Shown: positions 18,511 through 27,875, numbered from the stretch's first letter. The stretch is 64,000 nucleotides of DNA from an uncultured Lachnospiraceae bacterium (GCA_910587295.1 CAJULP010000068.1:62001-126000); one strand, 5' to 3'. The notes: generated by a model from the letters alone, not told the origin. Translations and numbers: made by a program.

Positions 18511-20067
18511 ATGAGCATTTTAAACGTAGAACACTTAACCCACGGTTTTGGCGACCGTGCCATTTTTCAGGATGTCTCCTTCCGTCTTTTAAAAGGCGAA
18601 CACATCGGCCTTGTTGGCGCCAACGGCGAAGGAAAATCCACTTTTATGAACATCATCACAGGAAAACTGATGCCTGATGAGGGAAAGATCGAATGGTCCA
18701 AGAATGTCCGTGTGGGCTATTTAGACCAGCATACCGCCTTAGAAAAGGGCATGACCATCCGCATGGCTCTATCTTCCGCTTTCGACTTTTTGTTTGAGAT
18801 GGAGACGCAGATGAATGAGATCTGCGACAAAATGGGAACCGCATCCGAAGCGGAATTAGAGCAGTACATGGAAGAGCTTGGAACCATCCAGGACCTTTTG
18901 ACCGTCCATGACTTTTATCTGATCGATTCCAAAGTGGAGGAGGTAGCCCGCGCCCTTGGCCTTTTGGATCTGGGCCTTGACCGGGATGTGACGGACTTAA
19001 GCGGCGGCCAGCGCACCAAGGTGCTTCTTGGGAAATTATTGTTGGAAAAGCCCGACATCCTTTTGCTGGACGAGCCCACCAACTATCTGGACGCCCAGCA
19101 CATCGAATGGCTGAAACGATACCTGAATGAATACGAAAACGCTTTTATCCTGATCTCCCATGATATCCCGTTCTTAAACGACGTGGTCAATTTGATCTAC
19201 CACATGGACAATCAGGAACTGAACCGTTATCCCGGCGATTATGATAAATTCCAGGAAGTTTATGCCATGAAAAAAGCCCAGTTGGAAGCCGCCTACAACA
19301 AACAGCAAAAGGAAATTGCCGATCTGAAGGATTTCGTGGCAAGGAACAAGGCCAGGGTCGCTACCCGCAATATGGCCATGTCACGTCAGAAAAAACTGGA
19401 CAAAATGGACGTAATAGAGCTGGCCTATGAAAAGCCAAAGCCGGAATTTCATTTTAAGGAAGACCGGACCCCCGGAAGATATATTTTTCAGACAAAAAAC
19501 CTTATCATCGGCTATGAGGAACCCCTTTCCTCCCCTTTAAACCTGGAAATGGAGCGGGGAGCTAAGATCGTCCTTACCGGAGCAAACGGCATCGGCAAGA
19601 CCACCCTTCTTCGAAGTATCCTGGGCCTGATTCCGCCCTTATCCGGCAGCGTGGAACTGGGGGATTATTTAAGCATCGGATACTTTGAGCAGGAAATGGA
19701 TCAATCCATACAGACCACCTGCATTGAGGAGATCTGGCAGGAGTTCCCCGGCTTTACCCAATACGAGGTGCGCTCCGCCCTCGCCAAGTGCGGCCTTACC
19801 ACCAAGCATATTGAAAGCCTTGTAAAAGTCTTATCCGGCGGGGAACAGGCAAAGGTCAGATTATGCAAATTGATCAACCGTCCCTCCAATATCCTTCTTT
19901 TGGACGAGCCCACCAACCATTTGGATATGGACGCAAAAGCGGAACTTAAGCGGGCTTTGTCCGCATACAAAGGCAGCATTTTAATGGTCTGCCATGAACC
20001 CGATTTTTACGAAGAGCTGGCAACGGACGTTTGGGACTGCTCCAAATGGACCACAAAAATTTTGTAA
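18511..20067 (+). CDS. ABC-F family ATPase (YbiT-like)
   Basis: A 518-residue soluble ABC-F protein with two nucleotide-binding domains and no membrane part, expected to act on the ribosome. Walker A motifs are GANGEGKST (about residue 35) and GANGIGKTT (about 355). The signature motifs are LSGGQRTKV and LSGGEQAKV, and both Walker B regions read LLLDEPTN. The linker between the domains (about 245-310) is lysine-rich and helical, as in factors that reach the peptidyl-transferase centre. Members range from housekeeping (EttA/YbiT) to antibiotic-protection factors; the sequence alone does not decide. The 237-bp gap before it has an AAAAGGAA ribosome binding site but no clear attenuator. Confidence 0.9.
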   Translation: MSILNVEHLTHGFGDRAIFQDVSFRLLKGEHIGLVGANGEGKSTFMNIITGKLMPDEGKIEWSKNVRVGYLDQHTALEKGMTIRMALSSAFDFLFEMETQMNEICDKMGTASEAELEQYMEELGTIQDLLTVHDFYLIDSKVEEVARALGLLDLGLDRDVTDLSGGQRTKVLLGKLLLEKPDILLLDEPTNYLDAQHIEWLKRYLNEYENAFILISHDIPFLNDVVNLIYHMDNQELNRYPGDYDKFQEVYAMKKAQLEAAYNKQQKEIADLKDFVARNKARVATRNMAMSRQKKLDKMDVIELAYEKPKPEFHFKEDRTPGRYIFQTKNLIIGYEEPLSSPLNLEMERGAKIVLTGANGIGKTTLLRSILGLIPPLSGSVELGDYLSIGYFEQEMDQSIQTTCIEEIWQEFPGFTQYEVRSALAKCGLTTKHIESLVKVLSGGEQAKVRLCKLINRPSNILLLDEPTNHLDMDAKAELKRALSAYKGSILMVCHEPDFYEELATDVWDCSKWTTKIL

Positions 20068-20136
20068 AAAAAGATTGCATTTCACAAAAGACTGTGATAT
20101 GCTATTCAAAATTTATGAAGATACGGAGATAACCCT

Positions 20137-20214
20137 ATGACTTACCAAAACCACATGTTTATTATTCTAGTGATGCAGGTGCAGCAGATTTTTCATACTA
20201 CGGCCACAGCCTAA
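20137..20214 (+). CDS. 25-residue leader peptide of the ABC exporter
   Basis: A short reading frame, too small for usual gene finding, starts at ATG 20137 with GGAG at 20125-20128 and an 8-nt spacer. It encodes a 25-residue peptide with a hydrophobic middle (MFIILVMQV) and the end HTTATA before TAA. Its last codons contain the first arm (20200-20206) of a chain of mutually exclusive RNA stems that ends in a terminator before the exporter genes. It is probably a sensor of ribosome stalling rather than a functional peptide. Confidence 0.65.
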   Translation: MTYQNHMFIILVMQVQQIFHTTATA

Positions 20215-20343
20215 ACCGATCCAAACCGGAACGCATGGCCGTAAGACGGAAAGTCTTTTTGGCTATGCGGTAATTTGGGGATCATACCGGATCTAAACCG
20301 CATGGTATATACACGAAAGTGTATGTAACAGGCGGTTTTTTAT
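20200..20343 (+). promoter_or_regulatory. Leader-peptide transcription attenuator
   Basis: Five segments pair in alternative ways. Arm 1 (20200-20206) pairs with arm 2 (20236-20242), 7 bp. Arm 2 extended (20232-20240) pairs with arm 3 (20261-20269), 9 bp enclosing a small hairpin. Arm 3 extended (20263-20271) pairs with arm 4 (20297-20305), 9 bp. Arm 4 (20295-20301) pairs with arm 5 (20332-20338) to form a terminator, with an inner GAAA-capped hairpin (20309-20324) and a T run at 20336-20343. A ribosome halted early in the leader leaves 1:2 and 3:4 to form and transcription continues; one that reaches the leader stop covers arm 1, so 2:3 and the terminator form. The pairing is seen in the sequence; the sensed signal is unknown. 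Confidence 0.7.
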
Positions 20344-20370
20344 TTCAATCAGATGGAAGGAGCAAAGAAG

Positions 20371-21216
20371 ATGAATGTGATTGAAACAGAAAATTTATCA
20401 AAAACCTTTCGCGTACGGCAGAAAGAAAAAGGCATGAAAGGAAGCCTTAAAGCTATTTTTAAGCCCCAGATACAAAAGATCCAGGCAGTTGACCGCATCT
20501 CCTTCCATGTGGAGGAAGGGGAGATCCTTGCCTTTATCGGTCCTAACGGCGCCGGAAAAAGCACCACCATCAAAATGCTCACCGGGATTCTTTGCCCGGA
20601 CAGCGGCAGCATAAAGGTGCTGGGGCTTGACCCTGTAAGGCAGAGAAAACAGCTTGCTTACGAAATCGGAACCGTGTTCGGCCAGAAAGAACAGCTATGG
20701 ACCCACCTGACCCCGTATGATAATTTCTGCTTTTTTGGCGCTATTTATGATATTCCTGGCGGGGAAATGAAAAAGCGGATCACGGAACTTTCAGACACCT
20801 TTGCGCTTGGCGCCTTTATCAATACGCCTGTGCGGAACCTTTCCCTGGGGCAGCGCATACGCTGTGAGATTGTTGCGTCCTTGATCCACCGGCCAAAAAT
20901 CCTGTTTTTGGATGAGCCTACCATAGGCTTAGACCCGGTGGTAAAGGAAAATATCCGTTCCCTGATCCTTCAGATGAACCACGAATACCAAACCACCATT
21001 TTCCTTACCAGCCACGACACCGGGGATATTGAAAAGCTTTGCCGGCGTATCATCATCGTAAACAACGGGCAGATCGTGTTAAACGACTCCATGACCCATT
21101 TAAAAGCCAATTACCTGAATAAAAAAATTGTGGAAAACATTGTCCTTTCTCCTCCGCTGGAAGACATCATCACGGAAATTTATCGATCAGAAGGGAGGTC
21201 CGGCGAACCGTCATGA
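20371..21216 (+). CDS. ABC exporter ATP-binding protein
   Basis: A 281-residue ATPase of the ABC-2 exporter type. Walker A is GPNGAGKST at about residue 54, the signature is LSLGQRIRCE and Walker B is ILFLDEPTIGLD. The N-terminal extension (MKGSLKAIFKPQIQKIQAV) is typical of the ATPases that pair with DUF990-like permeases. The start at 20371 is chosen because GAAGGAG (20355-20361) lies 9 nt upstream; the ATG at 20353 lies inside that region. Stop and start overlap with the first permease (ATGA). Expression is probably set by the attenuator before it. Confidence 0.9.
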   Translation: MNVIETENLSKTFRVRQKEKGMKGSLKAIFKPQIQKIQAVDRISFHVEEGEILAFIGPNGAGKSTTIKMLTGILCPDSGSIKVLGLDPVRQRKQLAYEIGTVFGQKEQLWTHLTPYDNFCFFGAIYDIPGGEMKKRITELSDTFALGAFINTPVRNLSLGQRIRCEIVASLIHRPKILFLDEPTIGLDPVVKENIRSLILQMNHEYQTTIFLTSHDTGDIEKLCRRIIIVNNGQIVLNDSMTHLKANYLNKKIVENIVLSPPLEDIITEIYRSEGRSGEPS

Positions 21217-22004
21217 GAAAATATGCAGTGATCTACCGTTCCGTACTGATGGAAAACTTACAGTACGTATTAAACATTGCCATGAGCTTTATCAGCTATT
21301 TTATCTTTATTTTTATTTTCATCAGCCTGTGGAATTATATCTATTCCTCCCCTGATGAACTGATTGCCGGATACTCCAAGGTACAGATGATCTGGTATGT
21401 GATGGTGACGGAAGCCCTCTGGTTTGGCGCAAGGAGCGGATCTATGGCAAGGCAGGTGGCAGCGGATATCCGCAGTGGGAACATTGCCTGCCAGATCAAT
21501 AAGCCCTACCATTACACCCTCTATGTACTTGCCCGGTTTACCGGGGAATGGAGCGTAAGCCTGCCCCTGTTTGCTTTATCCTCAACTGCCATGGGGCTTA
21601 TCATGGTAGGAAAGATCCCCGGCTTCCGGATCACCTTCTTTTTATTGACCATACCGGTTATATTGCTTGGGATCACCATTAATGCCATACTAAAGCTGTG
21701 TATCAGCCTTGTTTCCTTCTGGATCGAGGATGCCACTCCTTTTCAATGGCTGTATGACAAACTGCTGCTGATCGTGGGAACCACATTTCCCATAGAAATA
21801 TTCCCTGAGGTTTTGCAGCCAATCTTCCGGCTTTCACCGGTTTATACCGTCTGCTATGGCCCGGCGAAGCTGGCCGTGGATTTCAGCATGGAAAAATTTC
21901 TCCAGATCCTGCCGGCACAGGCAGCCTATCTTGCGGCAGGGCTGGGATTGATGTTTTTCATCTACAAAAAGGGGGTTAAGAAACTATATGTTAACGGCGG
22001 CTGA
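21213..22004 (+). CDS. ABC-2 type permease (DUF990-like), first subunit
   Basis: A 263-residue membrane protein with about six hydrophobic segments (near residues 20-45, 55-75, 105-130, 140-165, 180-200 and 230-250). Its size and pairing with a similar 264-residue partner fit the ABC2_membrane_6 (DUF990) group. The start overlaps the ATPase gene by 4 bp, and the end overlaps the next permease by 17 bp, so all three are coupled. The cargo is not known for this group; drug or peptide export would suit an attenuator that senses ribosome stalling. Confidence 0.8.
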   Translation: MRKYAVIYRSVLMENLQYVLNIAMSFISYFIFIFIFISLWNYIYSSPDELIAGYSKVQMIWYVMVTEALWFGARSGSMARQVAADIRSGNIACQINKPYHYTLYVLARFTGEWSVSLPLFALSSTAMGLIMVGKIPGFRITFFLLTIPVILLGITINAILKLCISLVSFWIEDATPFQWLYDKLLLIVGTTFPIEIFPEVLQPIFRLSPVYTVCYGPAKLAVDFSMEKFLQILPAQAAYLAAGLGLMFFIYKKGVKKLYVNGG

Positions 22005-22782
22005 CAATCAATTGCGGGTATGCCTGCTCTCCATCAAATATAATGTCATGAGAGAAATGCTCAACAAAACGACGTTCCTCACCAACATAGGTTTTATGAT
22101 CTTAAACAACGCAACCTTTATCCTGCAATGGATCATCCTGTTCCGTTTAAAAGAGGATATCGGGAACTATACCATGAAAGAAGTGATGCTGCTATGGGGG
22201 CTTGCCGCCAGCAGCTTCGGACTGGCCCGCATCCTGTTCGCCAGAGCATTTTCCCTGCCGGATCTTATCATAAACGGAAAGCTGGACTCTTATCTGGTAC
22301 AGCCAAAGAACGTCCTTTTAAGCGTCATCACCTCAGATACCAACACCTCCGCCATCGGGGATTTTTTGTACGGGCTGCTTGTCCTTGTGATCTTCTGCTT
22401 CAGCCTGAAACGTCTTTTGCTGTTCCTTTTGTTTACGGTGACCGCCGCCCTCATCCAGACAGCTTTTGCCGTGCTTCTTGGCAGCTTGTCCTTTTGGTTT
22501 GTGCGGGCGGATGCTTTCGGCGGCAATATGCTTAACTGCATGGTCAGCTTTTCCACCTATCCGGACGGGATCTTCCGGGGAATGGCAAGGCTCCTCTTGT
22601 TTTATGTCATCCCGGTAGGCATGGCAATCTACCGGCCCGTCCATATCATGATGGACTTTCAACCGATGGAACTTTTTAGGGTGCTTGGTTATACGGCCCT
22701 GCTTTTTACCGCTGCAGTAATCATATTTTACAGGGGGCTTCGGCGCTACACCTCCGGTAATCTGATGGCGGCAAGGCTCTGA
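21988..22782 (+). CDS. ABC-2 type permease (DUF990-like), second subunit
   Basis: A 264-residue membrane protein with about six hydrophobic segments, partner of the permease before it. NVMREMLNKTTFLTN near the N-terminus and the FSTYPDGIFRGMARLLLFYVIPV segment near residue 190 are typical of the DUF990 group. The ATG at 21988 is internal to the end of the first permease gene. A strong terminator follows 8 bp after the stop, so this ends the operon. Confidence 0.8.
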   Translation: MLTAADNQLRVCLLSIKYNVMREMLNKTTFLTNIGFMILNNATFILQWIILFRLKEDIGNYTMKEVMLLWGLAASSFGLARILFARAFSLPDLIINGKLDSYLVQPKNVLLSVITSDTNTSAIGDFLYGLLVLVIFCFSLKRLLLFLLFTVTAALIQTAFAVLLGSLSFWFVRADAFGGNMLNCMVSFSTYPDGIFRGMARLLLFYVIPVGMAIYRPVHIMMDFQPMELFRVLGYTALLFTAAVIIFYRGLRRYTSGNLMAARL

Positions 22783-22789
22783 CTATTTG

Positions 22790-22827
22790 AAAAGGCTGAA
22801 CATCTATGCAAATGTTCAGCCCTTTTT
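22790..22827. terminator. Bidirectional intrinsic terminator
   Basis: An inverted repeat (GGCTGAACAT with ATGTTCAGCC) between an A run and a T run. It separates the exporter operon from the convergent glycogen phosphorylase gene. Confidence 0.9.
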
Positions 22828-22845
22828 GTGATCTTATTTCTTATC

Positions 22846-25155
22846 TTATTTCAATTTCCAGATATCCCTGTTATACTCCGCAATGGTCCTGTCAGATGAG
22901 AAGAACCCTGCTTTTGCAATATTCACAAGCATCATCTTTTTCCACTTCTGGCGGTCCTCATAATCAGCAAGGGCCTTGTCTTTCACCTTGATATAGTCCT
23001 CTAAATCCAACAGCGTCATAAACCAGTCTTTTCCGATCAGTTCCTTATAAAGACGCTCCAGGTTCTCCTTATGCCCTGCTTTCAGCGCCTGCTTCCCTAC
23101 AATGAAATCCACGGCTTCCTTGATCACCGGGCTCTTTTTGTAGTAGTCCTTGGAAACATAATCCGCCTTGGCATAATGATCGATGACGGCTTCTGACTTT
23201 TCGCCAAAGATATAAATATTATCATCTCCCACCAGTTCATGGATCTCCACGTTTGCACCGTCCGAAGTTCCCAATGTGACCGCTCCGTTTAACATAAACT
23301 TCATGTTGCCGGTACCTGACGCTTCCTTGGAAGCTAAGGAAATCTGCTCGGAAATATCGCAGGCCGGAATCAGCTTTTCGGCATAGCTTACATTATAGTT
23401 TTCCACCATAAGCACCGTCATATAAGGGCTTACGTCCGGGTCATTGTTGACGATCTCCTGCAATACAAGGAGAAGGTGGATGATATCCTGTGCGATCACA
23501 TAAGCAGGCGCCGCCTTTGCCCCAAAAATGAAAGCAATCGGACGGACAGGCTTTTTGCCGCCTTTGATCTCCAGGTATTTATGGATGATATACAAAGCAT
23601 TCATCTGCTGGCGCTTATACTCGTGAAGCCGCTTGATCTGAATATCAAAAACAGCCTCTGGGTTTAGTTCCACTCCTTCTTTTTCCTTCACATAAGCCGC
23701 AAGCTCCGCTTTCCGGTTCATCTTGATCTGTGCAAGGCGGTCCAAAACATCCTGATCATCCTGGCATTCCAAAAGCTTCTCCAGCTTATCCGCATCCTTC
23801 TTGTACCCATCCCCGATGGTCTCGGAAAGGAAGGTGGTCAGTTCCCGGTTACAGCCAAAGAGCCATCTCCTGAAAGTAATGCCGTTGGTCTTATTATTGA
23901 ATTTCTCAGGATAAATCTTATAAAACGCATTTAATTCCGTGTCTTTTAATATCTGCGTATGGATAGCCGCCACACCGTTTACGGAAAATCCGTAATGGAT
24001 ATCGATATGGGCCATATGCACTCTCTTATCCTTGTCAATGATCTGTACTGCCGGATCTTTGTATTTAGCCGCCACCCGCTTATCCAACTCCTTGATGTAA
24101 GGAACCAGCTGGGGAACTACCTTTTCCAGATACTTCAGGGGCCATTTTTCAAGGGCTTCCGCCAGGATGGTGTGGTTGGTGTATGCGCAGGTCTTGCTCA
24201 CTACCGCAATGGCCTCATCCATGCTAAACGCCTTTTCCTCCACCAGGATACGAATCAGCTCCGGGATCACCATGGTAGGATGGGTATCGTTGATCTGGAT
24301 CACCGCATGTTCATACATTTTACGGAGGTCATATTTCTTTTCTTTCATTTCACGCAGGATAAGCTGTGCCGCATTAGATACCATAAAATACTGCTGGTAG
24401 ATGCGCAGAAGGTTCCCCGCTTCATCAGAATCATCCGGGTACAAAAACAGCGTCAGGTTCTTCTCCACCGCTTCCTTGTCAAAATTGATCCCTTCCTTCA
24501 CAAGGCTCTCATCCAGTGACTCAATGTCAAACAAACGGAGCTTGTTGATCCCGCTTGCATAACCGGCAATGTCAACATCGTAAAGTCTTGATGTCACTTT
24601 CTTCTTGCCAAAATGAACGTCAAAAGTTACATCCGTTTTCGTCAGCCAGGAGTACTCCTCGATCCAGTCGTTTTTCTCCGCCGTCTGCAGCCTGTCTTTA
24701 AACACCTGCTTAAAAAGACCATAATGGTAATTAAGGCCGATCCCTTCCCCGGCAAACCCCAAGGTTGCAATGGAATCAAGGAAACATGCCGCAAGGCGTC
24801 CAAGACCGCCGTTCCCAAGAGAAGGCTCCGGCTCGATCTCCTCGATCACCGAAAGGCTCTTGCCCTTGCCCTTTAAAATACTGTCAACCTTGTCATAAAT
24901 CCCTAAATTGATCAGGTTGTTGGATAACAGCTTTCCAATCAGAAATTCCGCCGAAATGTAATAAATTTTCTTTTCCCCTTCGTTGCTGTCTGAGACAGTC
25001 ATCAAACGTTTGACCAGCGCAAGTACCACATAATAGGTCTCCTGATCTGTCAACTCGCAGACGCCTTTATCAAACATCTGCCCGGCGATCTCTTCCATCT
25101 GCTCTTCCATGTTAAGCACTAAGATGTCTCTTTGTAAATTTGTTTGTGTTGCCAT
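22846..25155 (-). CDS. glgP: Glycogen/maltodextrin phosphorylase
   Basis: A 769-residue GT35 phosphorylase that releases glucose 1-phosphate from alpha-1,4-glucan in the cytoplasm. Family blocks are EPEPSLGNGGLGRLAACFLDS (about 108-128), NDTHPTM, FGAKAAPAY and the PLP site EASGTGNMKFMLNGA, whose lysine holds the cofactor (about residue 632). Length is slightly below the usual 800 residues. The promoter carries a LacI-type operator between -35 and -10, and a LacI regulator lies 200 bp upstream on the same strand, with a PPi-PFK gene beyond it. This makes a small storage-glucan and glycolysis block. Confidence 0.92.
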   Translation of the reverse strand: MATQTNLQRDILVLNMEEQMEEIAGQMFDKGVCELTDQETYYVVLALVKRLMTVSDSNEGEKKIYYISAEFLIGKLLSNNLINLGIYDKVDSILKGKGKSLSVIEEIEPEPSLGNGGLGRLAACFLDSIATLGFAGEGIGLNYHYGLFKQVFKDRLQTAEKNDWIEEYSWLTKTDVTFDVHFGKKKVTSRLYDVDIAGYASGINKLRLFDIESLDESLVKEGINFDKEAVEKNLTLFLYPDDSDEAGNLLRIYQQYFMVSNAAQLILREMKEKKYDLRKMYEHAVIQINDTHPTMVIPELIRILVEEKAFSMDEAIAVVSKTCAYTNHTILAEALEKWPLKYLEKVVPQLVPYIKELDKRVAAKYKDPAVQIIDKDKRVHMAHIDIHYGFSVNGVAAIHTQILKDTELNAFYKIYPEKFNNKTNGITFRRWLFGCNRELTTFLSETIGDGYKKDADKLEKLLECQDDQDVLDRLAQIKMNRKAELAAYVKEKEGVELNPEAVFDIQIKRLHEYKRQQMNALYIIHKYLEIKGGKKPVRPIAFIFGAKAAPAYVIAQDIIHLLLVLQEIVNNDPDVSPYMTVLMVENYNVSYAEKLIPACDISEQISLASKEASGTGNMKFMLNGAVTLGTSDGANVEIHELVGDDNIYIFGEKSEAVIDHYAKADYVSKDYYKKSPVIKEAVDFIVGKQALKAGHKENLERLYKELIGKDWFMTLLDLEDYIKVKDKALADYEDRQKWKKMMLVNIAKAGFFSSDRTIAEYNRDIWKLK

Positions 25156-25249
25156 AATCTCCTCCTGTTATGATGATCATACTACTATAAGAAACGCCAT
25201 CTTCCCTTTCCTTGTGACGTATTCTGTTCCTGTTTTTTGTACCAGTATG

Positions 25250-25278
25250 AGTGTAGCATAAGAAAACGTTTTCCGCAA
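25250..25278 (-). promoter_or_regulatory. glgP promoter with LacI-type operator
   Basis: On the minus strand TTGCGG (25278-25273) and TACACT (25255-25250) are 17 bp apart. The spacer holds most of the perfect 12-bp palindrome GAAAACGTTTTC (25262-25273), the classical LacI/GalR operator core with a central CG. A repressor bound here would block RNA polymerase. The LacI regulator at 25356 is the obvious candidate; CcpA-like catabolite control is the alternative. Confidence 0.65.
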
Positions 25279-25355
25279 GTGTGTTTTCAATTATTTGGAA
25301 TTTTTTTACAAATGTCCTTTATTTATAATAAAATCCACCTGCGGCCCGGTTACCG

Positions 25356-26345
25356 TTATCGGATGATATCCTCATAGCGCATCCTTACCAGTGTATGCGG
25401 CATTCTCACATTCCGTCCCATTTCCCCGTTCATCAAAAGCTCCAGTTCCTCCACTGCCCGCTCGGATATTCCTGCAAAATCCTGGCTTACCGTGTTCATC
25501 TGCTTGCCCACGTAGCCCATCAGGATAATGCCGTCAAAACCGCATACCGGCCTGAAAATATCCATATCCGTCAAAGCCTTCATTGCCCCGATCGCCATCA
25601 GGTCCGACGCGCACACCACGACATCCTTGTTTTTTGCATATTTTAACGTAATGTTCCTGGCCATAAGCTCCGAAAAATCCCCATTCCTGATCATCAGAGA
25701 AAGAGAAAGTTCCTTTACAAGATCCTTCATCCCCGCAATGCGCTCATCTGTAATATACCCATTTCTCTTCCCGGCAATGTAAAGGACCCGCTTACAATTA
25801 TTCTCCTGGATCGTTTTTTTTGCCACATCATACTGCGCTCTGCGGTGGTCGATCCATACGCAGGAAGTCTGCTCATTCATCAATGGCGCATCCACCACTA
25901 CACACTTAAACTGCTGGCTTTCTATCAACTGATGAAGATTCTTATCCTCCCTTGCAATCCCATAAATGATGATCCCCGTAATGCTTTGAGATTTTAAATA
26001 CCGGATCAGCTCTTCCGCCGTTTTATTTTTAAACATGAAAAAAAACAACGTGATCACATCCAGGTTGCGTTCCATCGCCTTATTCAGCGCTCCGGAGATA
26101 TACTGCATGCTGATCTCGTCAATAGCCTGCGTCTTTTCATTGGAATTGACAAGCAATGCCACCCGCCCTGCCTGCTTGGAAGAAAGGGCCGCCGCCACTG
26201 AATTGGGAACAAAGTTCATCTCCTCCACCGCCCGGTTCACCTTACGCTTTGTCTCCTCACTGACATTGGGATAATTGTTTAATACCTTGGATACCGTGGA
26301 AATAGCCACCCCGGCATGTTTTGCCACATCTTTAATTGAAACCAT
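25356..26345 (-). CDS. LacI family transcriptional regulator
   Basis: A 329-residue regulator. The HTH and hinge region are in residues 1-60 (IKDVAKHAGVAISTVSKVLNN, then VPNSVAAALSS). The rest is a periplasmic-binding-protein-like effector domain (for example GIIIYGIAREDK, CVVVDAP, AIGAMKALTDM). The effector is probably a sugar or sugar phosphate. It lies upstream of glgP on the same strand, 200 bp away, and the glgP promoter holds a LacI-type palindrome. A terminator isolates it from the PFK gene upstream. Confidence 0.9.
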   Translation of the reverse strand: MVSIKDVAKHAGVAISTVSKVLNNYPNVSEETKRKVNRAVEEMNFVPNSVAAALSSKQAGRVALLVNSNEKTQAIDEISMQYISGALNKAMERNLDVITLFFFMFKNKTAEELIRYLKSQSITGIIIYGIAREDKNLHQLIESQQFKCVVVDAPLMNEQTSCVWIDHRRAQYDVAKKTIQENNCKRVLYIAGKRNGYITDERIAGMKDLVKELSLSLMIRNGDFSELMARNITLKYAKNKDVVVCASDLMAIGAMKALTDMDIFRPVCGFDGIILMGYVGKQMNTVSQDFAGISERAVEELELLMNGEMGRNVRMPHTLVRMRYEDIIR

Positions 26346-26478
26346 TAAAGCCTTCTTTCTCGCATGGTACAGCCAGCAAAATTTTTCAGAAAACGATTTC
26401 CTTGTATAGGATACACCCGCCCGTAATAAAATGCAAGCAAAAAAGAATGCTTAGCATGTGTCTGATGACGCAGTTTCC

Positions 26479-26521
26479 CATAACGAAAAAGTGCCGCCTG
26501 ACGGCAGCACTTTTTGTTATG
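26479..26521. terminator. Intrinsic terminator after PPi-PFK
   Basis: A long inverted repeat (CATAACGAAAAAGTGCCG with CGGCAGCACTTTTTGTTATG, loop CCTGA). It lies 9 bp after the PPi-PFK stop on the minus strand and can act in both directions. Confidence 0.88.
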
Positions 26522-26529
26522 GAAAACTT

Positions 26530-27759
26530 TTATTTTCTAACTAAGTGGTAAGGAAGCCCATCCACGAACATGGGAATCAGCTCACCCATGATAAGGGGCC
26601 TTGCATACTCAATGTAACCTTCGTTCAGACCGCACCCGTCCTCGGTGATCCACTCATCCGGCACCGGTCTTTCCACGTTAGCGATCGCATGGATATCATA
26701 TGCGCTGGTTCCACACTGATAAGGGTCATTGTCACTTCTATCCAAAGTGATCATCATACCTGTCTTTCCTTCTTCCGCTGCCAGGACCGCATCATATCCA
26801 ACCTGGAATGCCTCGTTGACATCGGTAAGGGAAGCCAAGTGTGTTGCTGCCCTCTGAAGGGTGGAAAGTTCGATAGCTCTTGTCTTTAACCCGGTCTCCT
26901 CTGCAATCTTCTGTGCAAGGAAAGCTGCCGTACCTGACATCTGCTTGTGGCCGAAAGCATCAACTGCCACGTTTTCATTTGCCAGCTCACATACGTATCG
27001 GCCGTCTTCAATCTTGATCCCTTCTGAAACCGCAATCACTACGGAAGACTTTGTCTCTGCAAGGTGTTTTACTTTTTCCATGAAAGCATTCATGTCAAAT
27101 ACCTTCTCAGGAAGGTAGATCGCGTCTGCACCGCTGCAGTCTTCACCCTTAGCAAGGGCTGCTGCCGCTGTCAGCCAGCCTGCGTTACGCCCCATGATCT
27201 CCACGATACAAATAGTAGGCTTCTTTGCTCCGAAGGACTCGTTGTCACGGATCACTTCTTTTAAACTGGATGCAATATATTTAGACGCACTGCCGTACCC
27301 GGGACAGTGATCTGTCACAGGGAGGTCATTGTCAATGGTCTTAGGAACACCCATAAACCTCTGGGGCTTGCCATGTGCCGCCGCATAATCGGACAACATT
27401 TTTACCGTATCCATGGAATCGTTCCCGCCTGCATAGAATAAGCATTCAATGTCATGCTTTTCCATAATCTCGAATACCTTCTCATAGATATCCTCATGGC
27501 CTTCGATCTTGGGCATTTTAAAACGGCATGACCCTAAAAATGCGGAAGGTGTCCTCTTTAACAGTTCAATCCCTGTAGGGTCGTCAAGGTACTCTTCCAA
27601 TTCGATCATCTTGTCCTCTAAAAATCCCTCAATACCATGGACCATACCGTAAACTTTCTTAACGCCAAGCTTTTTTGCTGCTACGTATACACCAGCTACA
27701 GATGAATTAATCACGGCTGTAGGCCCGCCAGATTGTCCAACTACAATATTTCCTTTCAT
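26530..27759 (-). CDS. Pyrophosphate-type 6-phosphofructokinase
   Basis: A 409-residue phosphofructokinase that phosphorylates fructose 6-phosphate. GQSGGPTAVIN (8-18) is the phosphate-donor loop, and the donor-selectivity blocks read GGNDS (111-115) and PKTIDND (139-145). PKTID in place of PGTID, and an acidic or amide side chain in place of the ATP-type glycine, point to PPi rather than ATP as donor. EIMGRNAGWL and the tail match the long clostridial group. It is monocistronic with its own terminator. Confidence 0.88.
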   Translation of the reverse strand: MKGNIVVGQSGGPTAVINSSVAGVYVAAKKLGVKKVYGMVHGIEGFLEDKMIELEEYLDDPTGIELLKRTPSAFLGSCRFKMPKIEGHEDIYEKVFEIMEKHDIECLFYAGGNDSMDTVKMLSDYAAAHGKPQRFMGVPKTIDNDLPVTDHCPGYGSASKYIASSLKEVIRDNESFGAKKPTICIVEIMGRNAGWLTAAAALAKGEDCSGADAIYLPEKVFDMNAFMEKVKHLAETKSSVVIAVSEGIKIEDGRYVCELANENVAVDAFGHKQMSGTAAFLAQKIAEETGLKTRAIELSTLQRAATHLASLTDVNEAFQVGYDAVLAAEEGKTGMMITLDRSDNDPYQCGTSAYDIHAIANVERPVPDEWITEDGCGLNEGYIEYARPLIMGELIPMFVDGLPYHLVRK

Positions 27760-27875
27760 TTCTCCTCCATTCTGCCGCCGAGCGGCTTACACACAAACTT
27801 GATTCCCTGCGGACCGTCTTTTATCCGCAACACCACGATTATAGCAAACTTTCCAGGCGAAAACAATTGTTTTTT

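Noticed and set aside
20137..20343. Metabolite riboswitch before the ABC exporter
   Set aside because: No conserved blocks of the ykkC, preQ1, fluoride or other classes I know. The translated leader and stem chain explain the region better.
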